Assembly: GCF_030817175.1 (NCBI RefSeq)
Contig: NZ_JAUSYY010000001.1
Coordinates: 2,480,001-2,544,000 of the forward strand
Direction: 5' to 3'
Length of the DNA: 64,000 nt
DNA from: Agromyces ramosus
Lineage (GTDB): Bacteria > Actinomycetota > Actinomycetes > Actinomycetales > Microbacteriaceae
Position numbers and translations under genes: made by a program. Below the pieces are notes generated by a model. The model saw only the letters and a program-made list of their open reading frames with translations, did not search any database and was not told the DNA's origin. This document shows, one piece after another, positions 34,162 to 43,556 of this stretch (its first letter is position 1; the number at the start of each line of letters is the position of its first letter).

Positions 34162-35977
34162 CGACCACCCCGCCGACCTCAGCCTCGAGGAGTACATGGC
34201 GGGCGGCCGCAGCAGCTACGTGAAGCTGCCGACGATCGCGCTGCCCGACGGCGCCGAGGTCATCGTCGGCGACGCCGCGTGGCACCGTGCGCTCGAGCTG
34301 GCCGAGGCGCGATCCGGCGAACGCCCGCTGCTCGTCGCCGTCGACGTGTACCCGGGCGGCGACGTGGCGGCGATCGTCCGTCGCATCGGCGATGCGCTCC
34401 CGGGCGTCGACGTGATCGACCTCGAAGACGCCGCCGCGCTGCCGACGGCCCAGCTCGACGCGCTCATCGGGCGCAACCTCACCGACGACCGGGTCTTCGG
34501 CGTCATGAGCCACTTCACGGTCGACGAGTTCTACGACCCCGAGCTCGTCGCGGCCCTCCGCGGCCGGCTCGCCGTGCGCACGACCCCGACCATCGTCGTC
34601 GGCTGGGGCGCGGATGCCGCGGTCGAACGCGGCGCCGACGCGCTCGTGCTCGTCGACCTCGCGCGCTGGGAGATCCAGCAGCGCCAGCGCGCCGGCGCCA
34701 CGAACTGGCGTGCCGACAATGGCGGCGAAGACGCGCTGCGCAAGTACAAGCGCGGGTTCTTCGTCGAGTGGCGTGCCGCCGACCGCCACAAGCGCACGCT
34801 CTTCGACCGGGTCGACCTGCTCGTCGACGGCAACGCTTCGCTCGGGAGCGCCGGGGCGGTCGAGGGCGACGCGTTCCGCGGTGCGCTCGCCGCGGCATCC
34901 GCTGCGCCCTTCCGGGTCGTGCCGTTCTTCGACCCCGGCGTCTGGGGCGGCCAGTGGATGAAGAGCACGCTCGACCTCGACCCCTCGGCGAGCAACTACG
35001 CGTGGTGCTTCGACTGCGTGCCCGAAGAGAACTCGCTGCTGCTCGAGGCCGGCGGGCGGGTCGTGGAGATCCCCGCGCTCGACCTCGTGCTCATGCACCC
35101 GCGGGCGCTGCTCGGCGAGAAGACGTTCGCACGCTTCGGCGCCGAGTTCCCCATCCGCTTCGACTTCCTCGACACGATGGGCGGCGGCAACCTCTCGCTG
35201 CAGGTGCATCCGCTCACCGACTACATCCACGACACCTTCGGCATGTCCTACACGCAGGACGAGAGCTACTACCTGCTGGATGCCGCCGATGACGCGGTCG
35301 TGTACCTCGGCGTGAAGACCGGGGTCGATCCCGACGAGATGGTCGGGGCGCTCCGTGCGGCGACCGACGGGGAGCACCCGTTCGACGCCGAGCGCTACGT
35401 CAACGTCTTCCCGGCGAAGAAGCACGACCACTTCGCGATCCCCGCGGGCACCGTGCACTGCTCGGGCGCCGACTCGATGGTCCTCGAGATCTCGGCGACG
35501 CCGTTCATCTTCACCTTCAAGCTCTGGGACTGGGGCCGGGTCGGCCTCGACGGCGTCCCGCGACCGGTGCACCTCGACCACGGCGAGCGCAACATCCAGT
35601 GGGAGCGCGACACCGAGTGGGTCGAGCGGAACCTCGTGGGCCAGGTCGAGGAGCTCCGGCGCGAGCCGGGCCTCGTCGAGGAGCGCACCGGGCTGCACGA
35701 GCTCGAGTTCATCGAGGTACGCCGGCACTGGTTCCACGACGAGGCCGCCCACGACACCGACGGCACGGTCAACGTGCTGAACCTCGTGGAAGGCGACGAG
35801 GTCGAGGTCGTCAGCCCGACCGGCGCCTTCGAGCCGTACCTCGTGCACTATGCCGAGACCTTCATCGTTCCGGCCGCGGTCGGGCCGTACGTGGTCCGGC
35901 GCACCGCGCGCTCACGCAGTGAACGCTTCGGCACCGTCAAGGCGTACGTGCGCGGGACCGGCACGACCGACAACTGA
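34151..35977 (+). CDS. Class I mannose-6-phosphate isomerase-like protein with N-terminal kinase-like domain
   Basis: 608 aa. The C-terminal half is cupin-type PMI: MGGGNLSLQVHPLTDYIHDTFG (metal His, substrate Gln), FPAKKHDHFAIPAGTVHCSGA and WDWGRVGLDG. The N-terminal ~270 residues look like a uridine-kinase-type P-loop fold without a Walker A (PLLVAVDVYPGGDVAAIVRRI; RKYKRGFFVEWRAADRHK). It interconverts mannose-6-P and fructose-6-P. ATG 34151 is preferred over 34145 because AAGGG is well spaced. A perfect 8-bp tandem repeat follows the stop. Confidence 0.85.
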   Translation: MTHDDHPADLSLEEYMAGGRSSYVKLPTIALPDGAEVIVGDAAWHRALELAEARSGERPLLVAVDVYPGGDVAAIVRRIGDALPGVDVIDLEDAAALPTAQLDALIGRNLTDDRVFGVMSHFTVDEFYDPELVAALRGRLAVRTTPTIVVGWGADAAVERGADALVLVDLARWEIQQRQRAGATNWRADNGGEDALRKYKRGFFVEWRAADRHKRTLFDRVDLLVDGNASLGSAGAVEGDAFRGALAAASAAPFRVVPFFDPGVWGGQWMKSTLDLDPSASNYAWCFDCVPEENSLLLEAGGRVVEIPALDLVLMHPRALLGEKTFARFGAEFPIRFDFLDTMGGGNLSLQVHPLTDYIHDTFGMSYTQDESYYLLDAADDAVVYLGVKTGVDPDEMVGALRAATDGEHPFDAERYVNVFPAKKHDHFAIPAGTVHCSGADSMVLEISATPFIFTFKLWDWGRVGLDGVPRPVHLDHGERNIQWERDTEWVERNLVGQVEELRREPGLVEERTGLHELEFIEVRRHWFHDEAAHDTDGTVNVLNLVEGDEVEVVSPTGAFEPYLVHYAETFIVPAAVGPYVVRRTARSRSERFGTVKAYVRGTGTTDN

Positions 35978-35989
35978 ACACGCACCATC

Positions 35990-36035
35990 CAGCACCACAG
36001 CACCACAGCACCACAGCACCACAGCACCACAGCAC
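35990..36035. repeat. 8-bp tandem repeat CAGCACCA, 5.75 copies
   Basis: Uninterrupted 8-mer array 12 bp after the isomerase stop and 24 bp before the first LacI site of the importer operon. It is out of character with the flanking sequence and likely length-variable. Confidence 0.85.
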
Positions 36036-36058
36036 GAACCGTTGCCTTGCGGCGACTG

Positions 36059-36102
36059 GGTATCGTTGATACCTTGGCGGACGCGGTTGGTAACGATACC
36101 AA
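36059..36102. promoter_or_regulatory. Tandem LacI-1 operators upstream of the sugar importer
   Basis: GGTATC-gtt-GATACC (36059-36073) and TTGGTAACGATACCAA (36087-36102); the second is the locus palindrome with one off-centre change. Centres are about 29 bp apart. Confidence 0.7.
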
Positions 36103-36124
36103 AACCAAGGACAAGGGAGTTCCA

Positions 36125-37399
36125 GTGAATTCACGACGCACGAAGATCGGGGCCGGAGTCGCCGCGCTGGCCGCATCCGCGCTGCTGCTCACGGCTTGCA
36201 CGGGCGGCGGCGCCGCCGACAACACGGGCGAGACGACCGGCACGCTCGACTTCTACACCGACAAGGCCGCGTGGGAGCCCGACTTCGACGAGCTCAACAC
36301 CGCGAGCGAAGAGCAGGCCGAGATCACGCTCAACACGACGGGCTACTCCGACGCGAACCAGTACGACGCCTTCATCAAGCAGTCGTTCCGCACCGCGAAG
36401 AGCCCCGGGCTGTTCACCTGGCACACCGGCAGCTCGCTCACCGAACTCGTCGAAGAAGACCTGATCGCCGAGACGACCGACATCTGGACCAAGGCCGTCG
36501 ACGAGGGCTGGGCCACCGAAGACCTCCGCGAGACCTACACCGTCGACGGCAAGCAGTACTGCGTGCCGATGAACATCGCCTACTGGGTCATGTACTACAA
36601 CAAGAAGATCTTCGCCGAGCAGGGCATCGACGTGCCCACGACGTGGGAAGACCTCGACGCCGCGGCGACGAAGCTGAAGTCGGCCGGCATCACGCCGTAC
36701 TACCAGACGAGCACGCTCTTCACCTTCCAGTGGTTCCAGCAGCTCGTCGCGGGCACCGACCCCGAGCTGTACGAAGGCCTCTCGACCGGTGAGGTGAAGT
36801 ACACCGATCCCGAGATCGTCGACATCATGAACCTCTGGCTCGAGGAGCACGAGGCCGGCTGGTTCAGCGACGCCGGCAGCACGGTCGACCCGGCGGTCGG
36901 CCTGAAGCAGGGCGACTACGCCATGATCAATTTCGGCTCCTTCTTCAACGGCTCGCTCGACGGCGCAGGCATGGTCTCCGGTGAGGACTACGACATGTTC
37001 GTGATCCCCGCCACCAACCCCGACCTCGAGCAGACGCCCGTCGCGGTGGAGTCCGGCCCGCTCTGCGTCGCCGAGAGCTCCTCCCAGAAGGCGCTGGGCC
37101 TGGCGTACTCCGAGTGGTGGATGTCGGCGGATGCGCAGTCCGCGTGGAACGACGCGCGAGGCGACGTGGCCTTCAACCCGAAGGCGACCGTGTCCGACCC
37201 GATGCTCGCCGACCTCGGCACGACCGTGGCCGACGGTGAGCACCTGCTGTTCACGCGCTACTTCGAGGCGACGCCCACGCCGATCCTCACCGTCGCGCTC
37301 GAGCAGTTCGGTGCCTTCAACGCCAACCCGGGCGACCCGCTGCCGTTCCTCGAGGCCATCCAGGCCGAGGCCGACAAGTACTGGGCCGACCAGGAGTAA
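36125..37399 (+). CDS. Carbohydrate ABC transporter substrate-binding lipoprotein
   Basis: 424 aa. Lipoprotein signal with lipobox LLTAC (Cys about 25). Family 1 solute-binding fold: TLDFYTDKAAWEPDFDELN, YDAFIKQSFRTAKSPGLFTWH, YCVPMNIAYWVMYYNKKIFAEQGI, QGDYAMINFGSFFNGSL. It captures an oligosaccharide outside the membrane for the two permeases that follow. GTG 36125 has AAGGGAG upstream; longer reading to 36047 lies in operator DNA. Confidence 0.92.
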   Translation: MNSRRTKIGAGVAALAASALLLTACTGGGAADNTGETTGTLDFYTDKAAWEPDFDELNTASEEQAEITLNTTGYSDANQYDAFIKQSFRTAKSPGLFTWHTGSSLTELVEEDLIAETTDIWTKAVDEGWATEDLRETYTVDGKQYCVPMNIAYWVMYYNKKIFAEQGIDVPTTWEDLDAAATKLKSAGITPYYQTSTLFTFQWFQQLVAGTDPELYEGLSTGEVKYTDPEIVDIMNLWLEEHEAGWFSDAGSTVDPAVGLKQGDYAMINFGSFFNGSLDGAGMVSGEDYDMFVIPATNPDLEQTPVAVESGPLCVAESSSQKALGLAYSEWWMSADAQSAWNDARGDVAFNPKATVSDPMLADLGTTVADGEHLLFTRYFEATPTPILTVALEQFGAFNANPGDPLPFLEAIQAEADKYWADQE

Positions 37400-37406
37400 C
37401 GACGAT

Positions 37407-38282
37407 ATGGCGACCCGCACGGCGCCGTACCAGTGGTCCGCCCGGGGCTTCATCGCCCCGGGCGTGATCCTGGTCGCCGTCCTCCTCTACCTCCCCCTGC
37501 TCTGGACGACGTTCCTCAGCCTCACCGAGTACAACGGCCTCGGCGACCCCGACCTGATCGGGTTCGAGAACTACGTCGAGATGTTCGAGGACCCCGAGTT
37601 CGTCGGGTCGCTGCTGAACACCCTGCTCTGGGTCGTCGGCACCCTGCTCATCCCGGTCGGCATCGGGCTCGCGCTCGCGCTGCTCACCTGGAACCTCCCG
37701 GGCGGAGTGTGGCTCCGACTGCCGTTCCTCATCCCGTACGCGCTCTCGGGCATCGGCGTCGGCCTGATCTGGTCGTTCATCCTCTCGAGCAACGGCGCGC
37801 TCGACCAGGCCCTCGCGGCGTTCGGCATCACCGACCCGCCGCGTTGGCTGGTGGATGCCCCGCTCAACACGGTCGTCATGATCATCGCCGCGGCGTGGCA
37901 GGGGGTCGGCGTCAACGCGCTGCTCTTCACGATCGGCCTGAACTCGATCCCGAAGGAACCGCTCGAGGCAGCGCGGGTCGACGGGGCGACGGGCGGGCGC
38001 CTCTTCACGAGCATCCTCTGGCCGATGCTGCGCCCGCTCACCGCGGTCGTCGTCGGCCTGTCGATCGTGGCGAGCCTGAAGACGTTCGACATCGTGCTGA
38101 GCATGACGAAGGGCGGGCCGGGTCGCGCGTCCGAGACCCTCGCCCTGACGATGTACAAGGAGACCTTCGTGAACAGCGACTACGGTCTCGGCTCGGCGAT
38201 CGCCGTGTTCCTCACGATCGTCACCATGATCGCCGCCATCCTGTACCTGCGCGAGCAGCTCTCGAAGAAACACGAGTTCTAG
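37407..38282 (+). CDS. Sugar ABC transporter permease (MalF/LplB-like)
   Basis: 291 aa, six predicted membrane segments from FIAPGVILVAVLLYLPLLW. EAA loop: PLEAARVDGATGGRLFTSILWPMLRPLTAVVV. Typical first permease of CUT1 systems. It starts 8 bp after the binding-protein stop. No ATPase gene is present in the locus, so a shared MsiK/UgpC-type ATPase elsewhere is expected. Confidence 0.93.
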   Translation: MATRTAPYQWSARGFIAPGVILVAVLLYLPLLWTTFLSLTEYNGLGDPDLIGFENYVEMFEDPEFVGSLLNTLLWVVGTLLIPVGIGLALALLTWNLPGGVWLRLPFLIPYALSGIGVGLIWSFILSSNGALDQALAAFGITDPPRWLVDAPLNTVVMIIAAAWQGVGVNALLFTIGLNSIPKEPLEAARVDGATGGRLFTSILWPMLRPLTAVVVGLSIVASLKTFDIVLSMTKGGPGRASETLALTMYKETFVNSDYGLGSAIAVFLTIVTMIAAILYLREQLSKKHEF

Positions 38283-38284
38283 CC

Positions 38285-39097
38285 ATGTCGAGAATCCTCC
38301 GCACCTCCGTGCTCGTCGTCTTCGGCGTCATCTGGCTGCTGCCGGTGTACCTGCTGCTCATCAACGCCGCGAAGTCGCCCCTCACGTTCACGTCGACGAC
38401 GTCGTGGGTGCCGACCGACTTCGCGCTGTTCTCGAACATCGCCGACGCGCTGCAGCTCTCGGGCCTCGGCGACAGCGTGTGGAGCACCCTGCTCTATGCC
38501 CTCGTCTCGCCGGCGATCGCCGTGCTCGTGGGCGCGGCGGCCGGATTCGCGATCGTCGCGCTGCGACTCAAGCACGGCTTCGCGTGGTTCGTCGTGATCT
38601 TCGGCGGCACGGTGTTCCCGTTGCAGATGGTGCTGCTGCCGCTCTTCGACGGTTACTCGCGGGTCGGCCTGTTCGACACGCAGCTCGGCATGATCATCAT
38701 CTACACGGCGATCTCGATCCCGTTCTCGGCGTTCGTGATGCGCAACTTCTTCACGGGGGTCGCGCACAACGTGTTCGAGGCGGCGGTGCTCGACGGCGCG
38801 ACGACGTGGCGCATCTTCACGCGGCTGTACCTGCCGATGGCGTCGAGCGCACTCGTGGCGATCTTCATCCTGCAGGCCACCTTCGTGTGGAACGACCTGC
38901 TGCTCGGCCTCACGCTCAGCCAGTCCGACGACGTGCGCCCGATCGTCACGACACTCGCCGGCATGCAGAGCACCTATGGCGGCGCGCAGCTGTCGACGGT
39001 GCTCGCGGCCGGCGTGCTGGTCTCGCTGCCGACGGTCGTGCTCTTCCTCTTCACCCAGAAGTTCTTCGCCCGCGGCCTCGCGCTCGGGCAGTACTAG
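38285..39097 (+). CDS. Sugar ABC transporter permease (MalG-like)
   Basis: 270 aa with six membrane segments. EAA loop NVFEAAVLDGATTWRIFTRLYLPMASSALVAIF; C-terminal FTQKFFARGLALGQY is typical of MalG-type CUT1 permeases. It begins 2 bp after the first permease stop and is followed 8 bp later by the glycosidase gene. Confidence 0.93.
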   Translation: MSRILRTSVLVVFGVIWLLPVYLLLINAAKSPLTFTSTTSWVPTDFALFSNIADALQLSGLGDSVWSTLLYALVSPAIAVLVGAAAGFAIVALRLKHGFAWFVVIFGGTVFPLQMVLLPLFDGYSRVGLFDTQLGMIIIYTAISIPFSAFVMRNFFTGVAHNVFEAAVLDGATTWRIFTRLYLPMASSALVAIFILQATFVWNDLLLGLTLSQSDDVRPIVTTLAGMQSTYGGAQLSTVLAAGVLVSLPTVVLFLFTQKFFARGLALGQY

Positions 39098-39105
39098 GAG
39101 ACCGG

Positions 39106-41232
39106 ATGTCCCACATCCCCACCGTCGTCGACCTCGCGGCCGATGCCGTGACGCACCACTACGACGACATGATCGCCCCCTCCGGCCTGACGAACTTCCT
39201 CGGCACGGTGCGCGTCGACCACGACCTGACGGCGATCAGCGCGACGACGTTCCCGCCGGTGTCGCAGGGGCTCGCGAAGACCGCGGTGCTCTTCGTCGAC
39301 GGGCGCATCTTCGAGTCGTACGGCTCGCCGATCACGCACGAGTGGCGTGCCGACCGGGTGGTGCGGCGGGCGAGCCTGCCGGGCCTCGAGCTCGAGACGA
39401 CCACCGTCTGCGTGCCCGGCCGAACGGCGGTGGCGGTCGACGTGCGCGTCACGAACACGGGCGCAGAGCCCCGCACCGTGCCGTTGATGCTGTCGCTCGC
39501 CGCGCGGGTGACCCGTTCCACCGAGGCGTGGCTCGACGCCGAGATGCCGAGCGAGCGCAACACGGTCGAGACGGATGCCTCGCGGCTGGTGTTCGCCGAC
39601 GCATCGGGTGACGCGTGGAGCGTGCAGGGCGTCGACGCCGAGGCATCCGTTCGCCTCAGCGGCGTCGCCGAGTCGCCCGACGAGTACGAGGTCGGCATCG
39701 GCGGCACCGGCCGCGGCGGCGACGTCACGGTCACGCTCGAACTCGCACCGGGGGAGACCGGCCGGTTCGGGTACGTGCACGCGATCGCCACGACCCGTGC
39801 TGCCGCGCTCGCCGAGTTCGACGGCGTGGCGGCCGACGTGCCCGCTGCAGTCGCGGCATCCGAGCGATTCTGGAACGCCCAGCTCGAGGCGGCGTTCACG
39901 CCAGGCAACAGCGAGTTCTCCGGACACCTGCCGGTGCTCGAGACCTCGTCCGACGCGCTGCGCAAGCTGTACTGGTGGGGCGTGCTCGGCGTCATCTGGT
40001 TCCGCCGCGACTTCGCGGGCAACGTGCTCGGCCGCAGTTACGACACCCTCATGCCGAACTACTGGGCGACGACGACGTTCATCTGGGACTACAGCCTGAG
40101 CTCGATCACGCACGCGCTGCTCGACCCCGCGCCGATGAAACGGCAGCTGAGCCACTGGATCACGAGCGACACCCACTCGCACTTCGGCACCTCGTCGCTC
40201 ACGGGCGGGCCGGTCGGCCGCTGGTACTCCGTCAACGACTACGCGATGACCCGGCTCGTGAACGACTACGTGCGGTACACCGGCGATGCCGGTTACCTCG
40301 ACGAGGCACCCGGCGCGGGGCGCCCGGTGGCCGACCACCTCAGATACTGGTCGCTCGCCTGGCATGAGCTGCGCGGCGACTCGCCGCTCGCCGACTACGG
40401 CGAGATCGACAACCTGCTCGAGTGCGTGAGCTCGTACACCCACGAGGTCGCGAGCTTCAACGCCGCGAACGTGTGGAACCTGCGCACGACCGCGGCGCTG
40501 CTCGAAGCGCGCGGCGATGGCACCGGGGCGGCCGAGCTGCTCGCCGAGGCCGAGGCGCTCGTGGCATCCGTCGTCGATCTCTACCTGCCGGGGCAGGGCT
40601 TCTTCGCGGCGCAGCAGCCCGACGGCTCGCGGCTGCCGGTGCGGCACTGCTACGACTTCAACATCGTCGGCACGACGATCGCGGGCGACCTCGACGAGAC
40701 GACCCGTCGCGAGATGGTCTCGTTCTTCACGCGCGAGCTGCAGACGCCGGCGTGGTTGCGCTCGCTCTCGCCGTGGGATCCCGACGCGAGCTACAGCGTG
40801 CGGCCTGATCACCAGTGGAACGGCGCGTACCCGGCCTGGCCGGCGGATGCCGCGCGCGCCCTCGTCGCCCTGGGCGAACCGCGGCGCGCCCTCGACTGGC
40901 TCCCGGGGCTCGCCCGCACCGCGAACCAGGGCCCGCCCGGCCAGGGGCACTTCCAGGAAGAGGCGATGCCGCCGATCAACGGCGGCGCGCGCAAGGCTCC
41001 GCCGCAGCTGCCGTACATCATCGACTGGGCGTGCTCCTCGGCCGGGGCGTACGTCGGGCTCGTGATCGAGTCGCTGTTCGGCGTGGACCCATCGGTCGAC
41101 GGGCTCGGCACGGTGAACGGATGCGTCGGGGCGCTCGACCCCGACGCGGTGCTCCGCGGGCTCCGGGTCGGCGACCGGCTCGTCGACGTGCATGCGAACG
41201 GCGAGGTGACCGAGGTGACCGAGGCGCGATGA
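39106..41232 (+). CDS. Six-hairpin (alpha/alpha)6 glycosidase-like protein
   Basis: 708 aa, no signal peptide, so cytosolic. The N-terminal beta-sandwich (1-270) is followed by an (alpha/alpha)6-barrel: WDYSLSSITHALLDPAPMKRQL, GRWYSVNDYAMTRLVNDYVRYTGDAGYLDE, YGEIDNLLECVSSYTHEVASFNAANVWNLRTTAALLEARGD, RPDHQWNGAYPAWPADAARALVALG. These acidic and aromatic blocks resemble GH63/GH37/GH95-type barrels, but I cannot assign a family. It probably cleaves the imported oligosaccharide. It overlaps the SGNH gene by ATGA. Confidence 0.72.
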   Translation: MSHIPTVVDLAADAVTHHYDDMIAPSGLTNFLGTVRVDHDLTAISATTFPPVSQGLAKTAVLFVDGRIFESYGSPITHEWRADRVVRRASLPGLELETTTVCVPGRTAVAVDVRVTNTGAEPRTVPLMLSLAARVTRSTEAWLDAEMPSERNTVETDASRLVFADASGDAWSVQGVDAEASVRLSGVAESPDEYEVGIGGTGRGGDVTVTLELAPGETGRFGYVHAIATTRAAALAEFDGVAADVPAAVAASERFWNAQLEAAFTPGNSEFSGHLPVLETSSDALRKLYWWGVLGVIWFRRDFAGNVLGRSYDTLMPNYWATTTFIWDYSLSSITHALLDPAPMKRQLSHWITSDTHSHFGTSSLTGGPVGRWYSVNDYAMTRLVNDYVRYTGDAGYLDEAPGAGRPVADHLRYWSLAWHELRGDSPLADYGEIDNLLECVSSYTHEVASFNAANVWNLRTTAALLEARGDGTGAAELLAEAEALVASVVDLYLPGQGFFAAQQPDGSRLPVRHCYDFNIVGTTIAGDLDETTRREMVSFFTRELQTPAWLRSLSPWDPDASYSVRPDHQWNGAYPAWPADAARALVALGEPRRALDWLPGLARTANQGPPGQGHFQEEAMPPINGGARKAPPQLPYIIDWACSSAGAYVGLVIESLFGVDPSVDGLGTVNGCVGALDPDAVLRGLRVGDRLVDVHANGEVTEVTEAR

Positions 41233-42404
41233 GCACGGCCTCGCTGCAGGCCGTCGCGCTCGACGACGTCGACGTGCGCGGCGCCATCACCGTCGACCGC
41301 ACCGAGCAGGGTCTCCTGCCGCGGCGACTCCCGGCGTGGGCGCGCGCGCAGATCCCCGACCGGTTCATGGTGCAGACGGCGGCGGAGAGCGCGGGCGTCC
41401 GCCTCGCGTTCCGTACCGCGGCATCCGTGCTCGAGCTCGACGTGCACGCGACCCGCATGGCCGCCGACGAGACCGTCGCGCTGCCGCCGAGTCACTACGA
41501 CGTGACGGCCGGGGGCGTGCGCGTCGCGCAGGCAGCTGCGGTCGCGGGCTCGCGCTACGTGTTCTCGTTCGAGCGACCGCTCGGGTACGTCGTGCGCGGC
41601 CGGGCGTCGACCGTGCGCTTCGAGGCGATCCCAGGCGCCGGCGTCGAGCGCGATCTCGAGCTCTGGCTGCCGTACACCGACGAGGTGGAACTGCTCGGGC
41701 TGCGAGCAGATGCCCCGGTTTCCCGCTCACCAGACGCCGGCGCGATTCGCTGGCTGCACCACGGCAGCTCGATCAGTCACGGCTATCGCGCGGACTCCGT
41801 GACGGGAACCTGGCCGGTCGTTGCCGCTCTGCGCGCCGGCGCCGGCCTGACGAGCGTCGCGTTCTCAGGCAATGCGATGCTCGACCCGTTCACGGCGCGC
41901 ACCATGCGGGACACCCCGGCCGACCTGATCAGCCTGAAGATCGGCATCAACCTCGTGAACGGCGACGTGATGCGCATGCGGGCATTCCGACCGGCGGTGC
42001 ACGGGTTCCTCGACACGCTTCGCGACGGGCACCCCGAGACGCCGATCGTCGTGGTCTCGCCGATCTGGTGCGAGCCGGTCGAGCACGCAGCCGGCCCGAC
42101 CGTACAGGACCCGGCGAAGCCCGTCGAGTGGTCGATCGCGGGCGGCACGCGCGAGGAGGTCGCGCAGGGCAAGCTCTCGCTCACCGCGATCCGAGCCGAG
42201 CTCCGCGACATCGTGGAACGCCGGAGCGCCGACGACCCGAACCTCCGGTACCTCGACGGGCTCGAGCTCTACGGTGAGGCCGACGCCGAGCGGATGCCCC
42301 TGCCCGACAATCTCCACCCCGGGCCCGACGCGCAGCAGCACATCGGCGAGCGCTTCGCCGAACTCGTGCTGGCTCCGTTCACCCAGCAGTTCGCGGCGAG
42401 CTGA
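41229..42404 (+). CDS. SGNH/GDSL-family esterase
   Basis: 391 aa. N-terminal beta domain (about 1-165) and SGNH hydrolase: nucleophile block LHHGSSISHGYRAD (Ser near 180, replacing GDS), SVAFSGNAMLDPF (Gly), ISLKIGINLVNGD (Asn), and the C-terminal PLPDNLHPGPDAQQHIG with Asp-x-x-His. The two-domain layout is seen in carbohydrate esterases (CE2/CE3-like). Removal of acyl groups from the imported glycan would explain its coupling to the glycosidase. No signal peptide. Confidence 0.82.
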   Translation: MSTASLQAVALDDVDVRGAITVDRTEQGLLPRRLPAWARAQIPDRFMVQTAAESAGVRLAFRTAASVLELDVHATRMAADETVALPPSHYDVTAGGVRVAQAAAVAGSRYVFSFERPLGYVVRGRASTVRFEAIPGAGVERDLELWLPYTDEVELLGLRADAPVSRSPDAGAIRWLHHGSSISHGYRADSVTGTWPVVAALRAGAGLTSVAFSGNAMLDPFTARTMRDTPADLISLKIGINLVNGDVMRMRAFRPAVHGFLDTLRDGHPETPIVVVSPIWCEPVEHAAGPTVQDPAKPVEWSIAGGTREEVAQGKLSLTAIRAELRDIVERRSADDPNLRYLDGLELYGEADAERMPLPDNLHPGPDAQQHIGERFAELVLAPFTQQFAAS

Positions 42405-42413
42405 CCGGACTCG

Positions 42414-43550
42414 TCAGCCGCCGGTCGCCCAGTGGGCGCCGAGCTCGGCGAACGTGCGCCCCTCGGCGATGACGCGTTCGCTCCACGCCTGGAGGTCGTC
42501 GACGACGAGGTGCTCGCCCTCGGCGTCGTGGAGGCGCGTGACGAATCGGTCGTCGATTCGCGTCGGCGCGGGCCCAGTGCGCACGGCCTCGAGCACGCGC
42601 ATGAAGGCGCCGGTCGCCGCCGCGGGAACCAGGAGCGGTGCCCCGTCGGCGACGTGGTCGACGAGGTTCGCCAGCAGCCCCTCGCGCGGATACGTCGTCG
42701 TCGTGGGGATCGAAGCGCCGGGAACCACGAGCTGCACGACGTCGAGCGTGTACCAGAGCACGAGGCGGCCGGCCGTGCCCTCGACGATCACGCATGGCTC
42801 GCTCGGGCGCACCGCCGTGAGGCTGAGCGCGCACGCGAGCTGCCCGCCGCGGGCCAGGTCGATCACGAGCGACGAGGTGTCGTCGGCCTCGATGTCGTTG
42901 GCCCGGTATAGGTCGAGGCGCACGTTCGCGACATCCGACTCCCCGGTCGCGCCGGCGACGGCGAGCGCGGTCGCGACCGCGTGCGCGAGCGGATTCGTCA
43001 CGGCGCCGTCGACGACGGGCACGCCGTCGAGGGTTCGCCGCCCCGCCCATGGCGTTCGGCGCCAGTAGTCGACCGAGCGGATCCACGTGCCGAGGGCGCC
43101 GAACCGCACGGGGTCGCCGATCACCCCATCAGCGATGAGTTCGCGCATCGCGGGGACGGCGGCCGAGCCGAGGCTCTGGAACCCGAGCTGCACGGCCCGC
43201 CCCGCGGCATCCGCTGCCGCCAGGAGCCGGTGGAACTCGTCGAGCGTCGGCGTCGGCGGCTTCTCGAGCAGCACGTGGGCCCCCGCCTCGAGCGCCGCGA
43301 GCGCGAGCGGCAGGTGCGTGTGCATCGGCGTCGAGAGCACCACGATGTCGAGCTGGGCCTCGGCGATCATGTCGTAGGCGCCGGTGTAGGTGGCGACGCC
43401 GTCGTGCTCGGAGCGGGGCGAGCGCCGGTCGGCGAGGGCGGCGAGGCGCGCGCGTCCCTCTCGCTCGAGCTCGAGGGCGGCGTGCACGTGGCTCGCGCCG
43501 TGCCCGCGCACGCCGGCGATCCCGATGCGTGGGGGAGTGGCGGCAGACAC
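42414..43550 (-). CDS. Gfo/Idh/MocA-family oxidoreductase
   Basis: 378 aa. Rossmann start RIGIAGVRGHGASHVHAAL, the family motif LLEKPPTPTLDEF (EKP) near residue 97, and the C-terminal alpha/beta domain with VVDGAVTNPLAHAVATAL (catalytic His region). It oxidises or reduces sugars or inositols with NAD(P). GTG start 43550 with GAGG upstream. It lies 6 bp after LacI-2, forming a two-gene unit, and converges on the SGNH gene with a 9-bp gap. Confidence 0.9.
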   Translation of the reverse strand: MSAATPPRIGIAGVRGHGASHVHAALELEREGRARLAALADRRSPRSEHDGVATYTGAYDMIAEAQLDIVVLSTPMHTHLPLALAALEAGAHVLLEKPPTPTLDEFHRLLAAADAAGRAVQLGFQSLGSAAVPAMRELIADGVIGDPVRFGALGTWIRSVDYWRRTPWAGRRTLDGVPVVDGAVTNPLAHAVATALAVAGATGESDVANVRLDLYRANDIEADDTSSLVIDLARGGQLACALSLTAVRPSEPCVIVEGTAGRLVLWYTLDVVQLVVPGASIPTTTTYPREGLLANLVDHVADGAPLLVPAAATGAFMRVLEAVRTGPAPTRIDDRFVTRLHDAEGEHLVVDDLQAWSERVIAEGRTFAELGAHWATGG

Positions 43551-43556
43551 GGGGCC

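Noticed and set aside
38404..41232. 942-codon open frame over permease and glycosidase
   Set aside because: The first 700 bases are an out-of-frame shadow of the MalG-like permease; the glycosidase starts at 39106.
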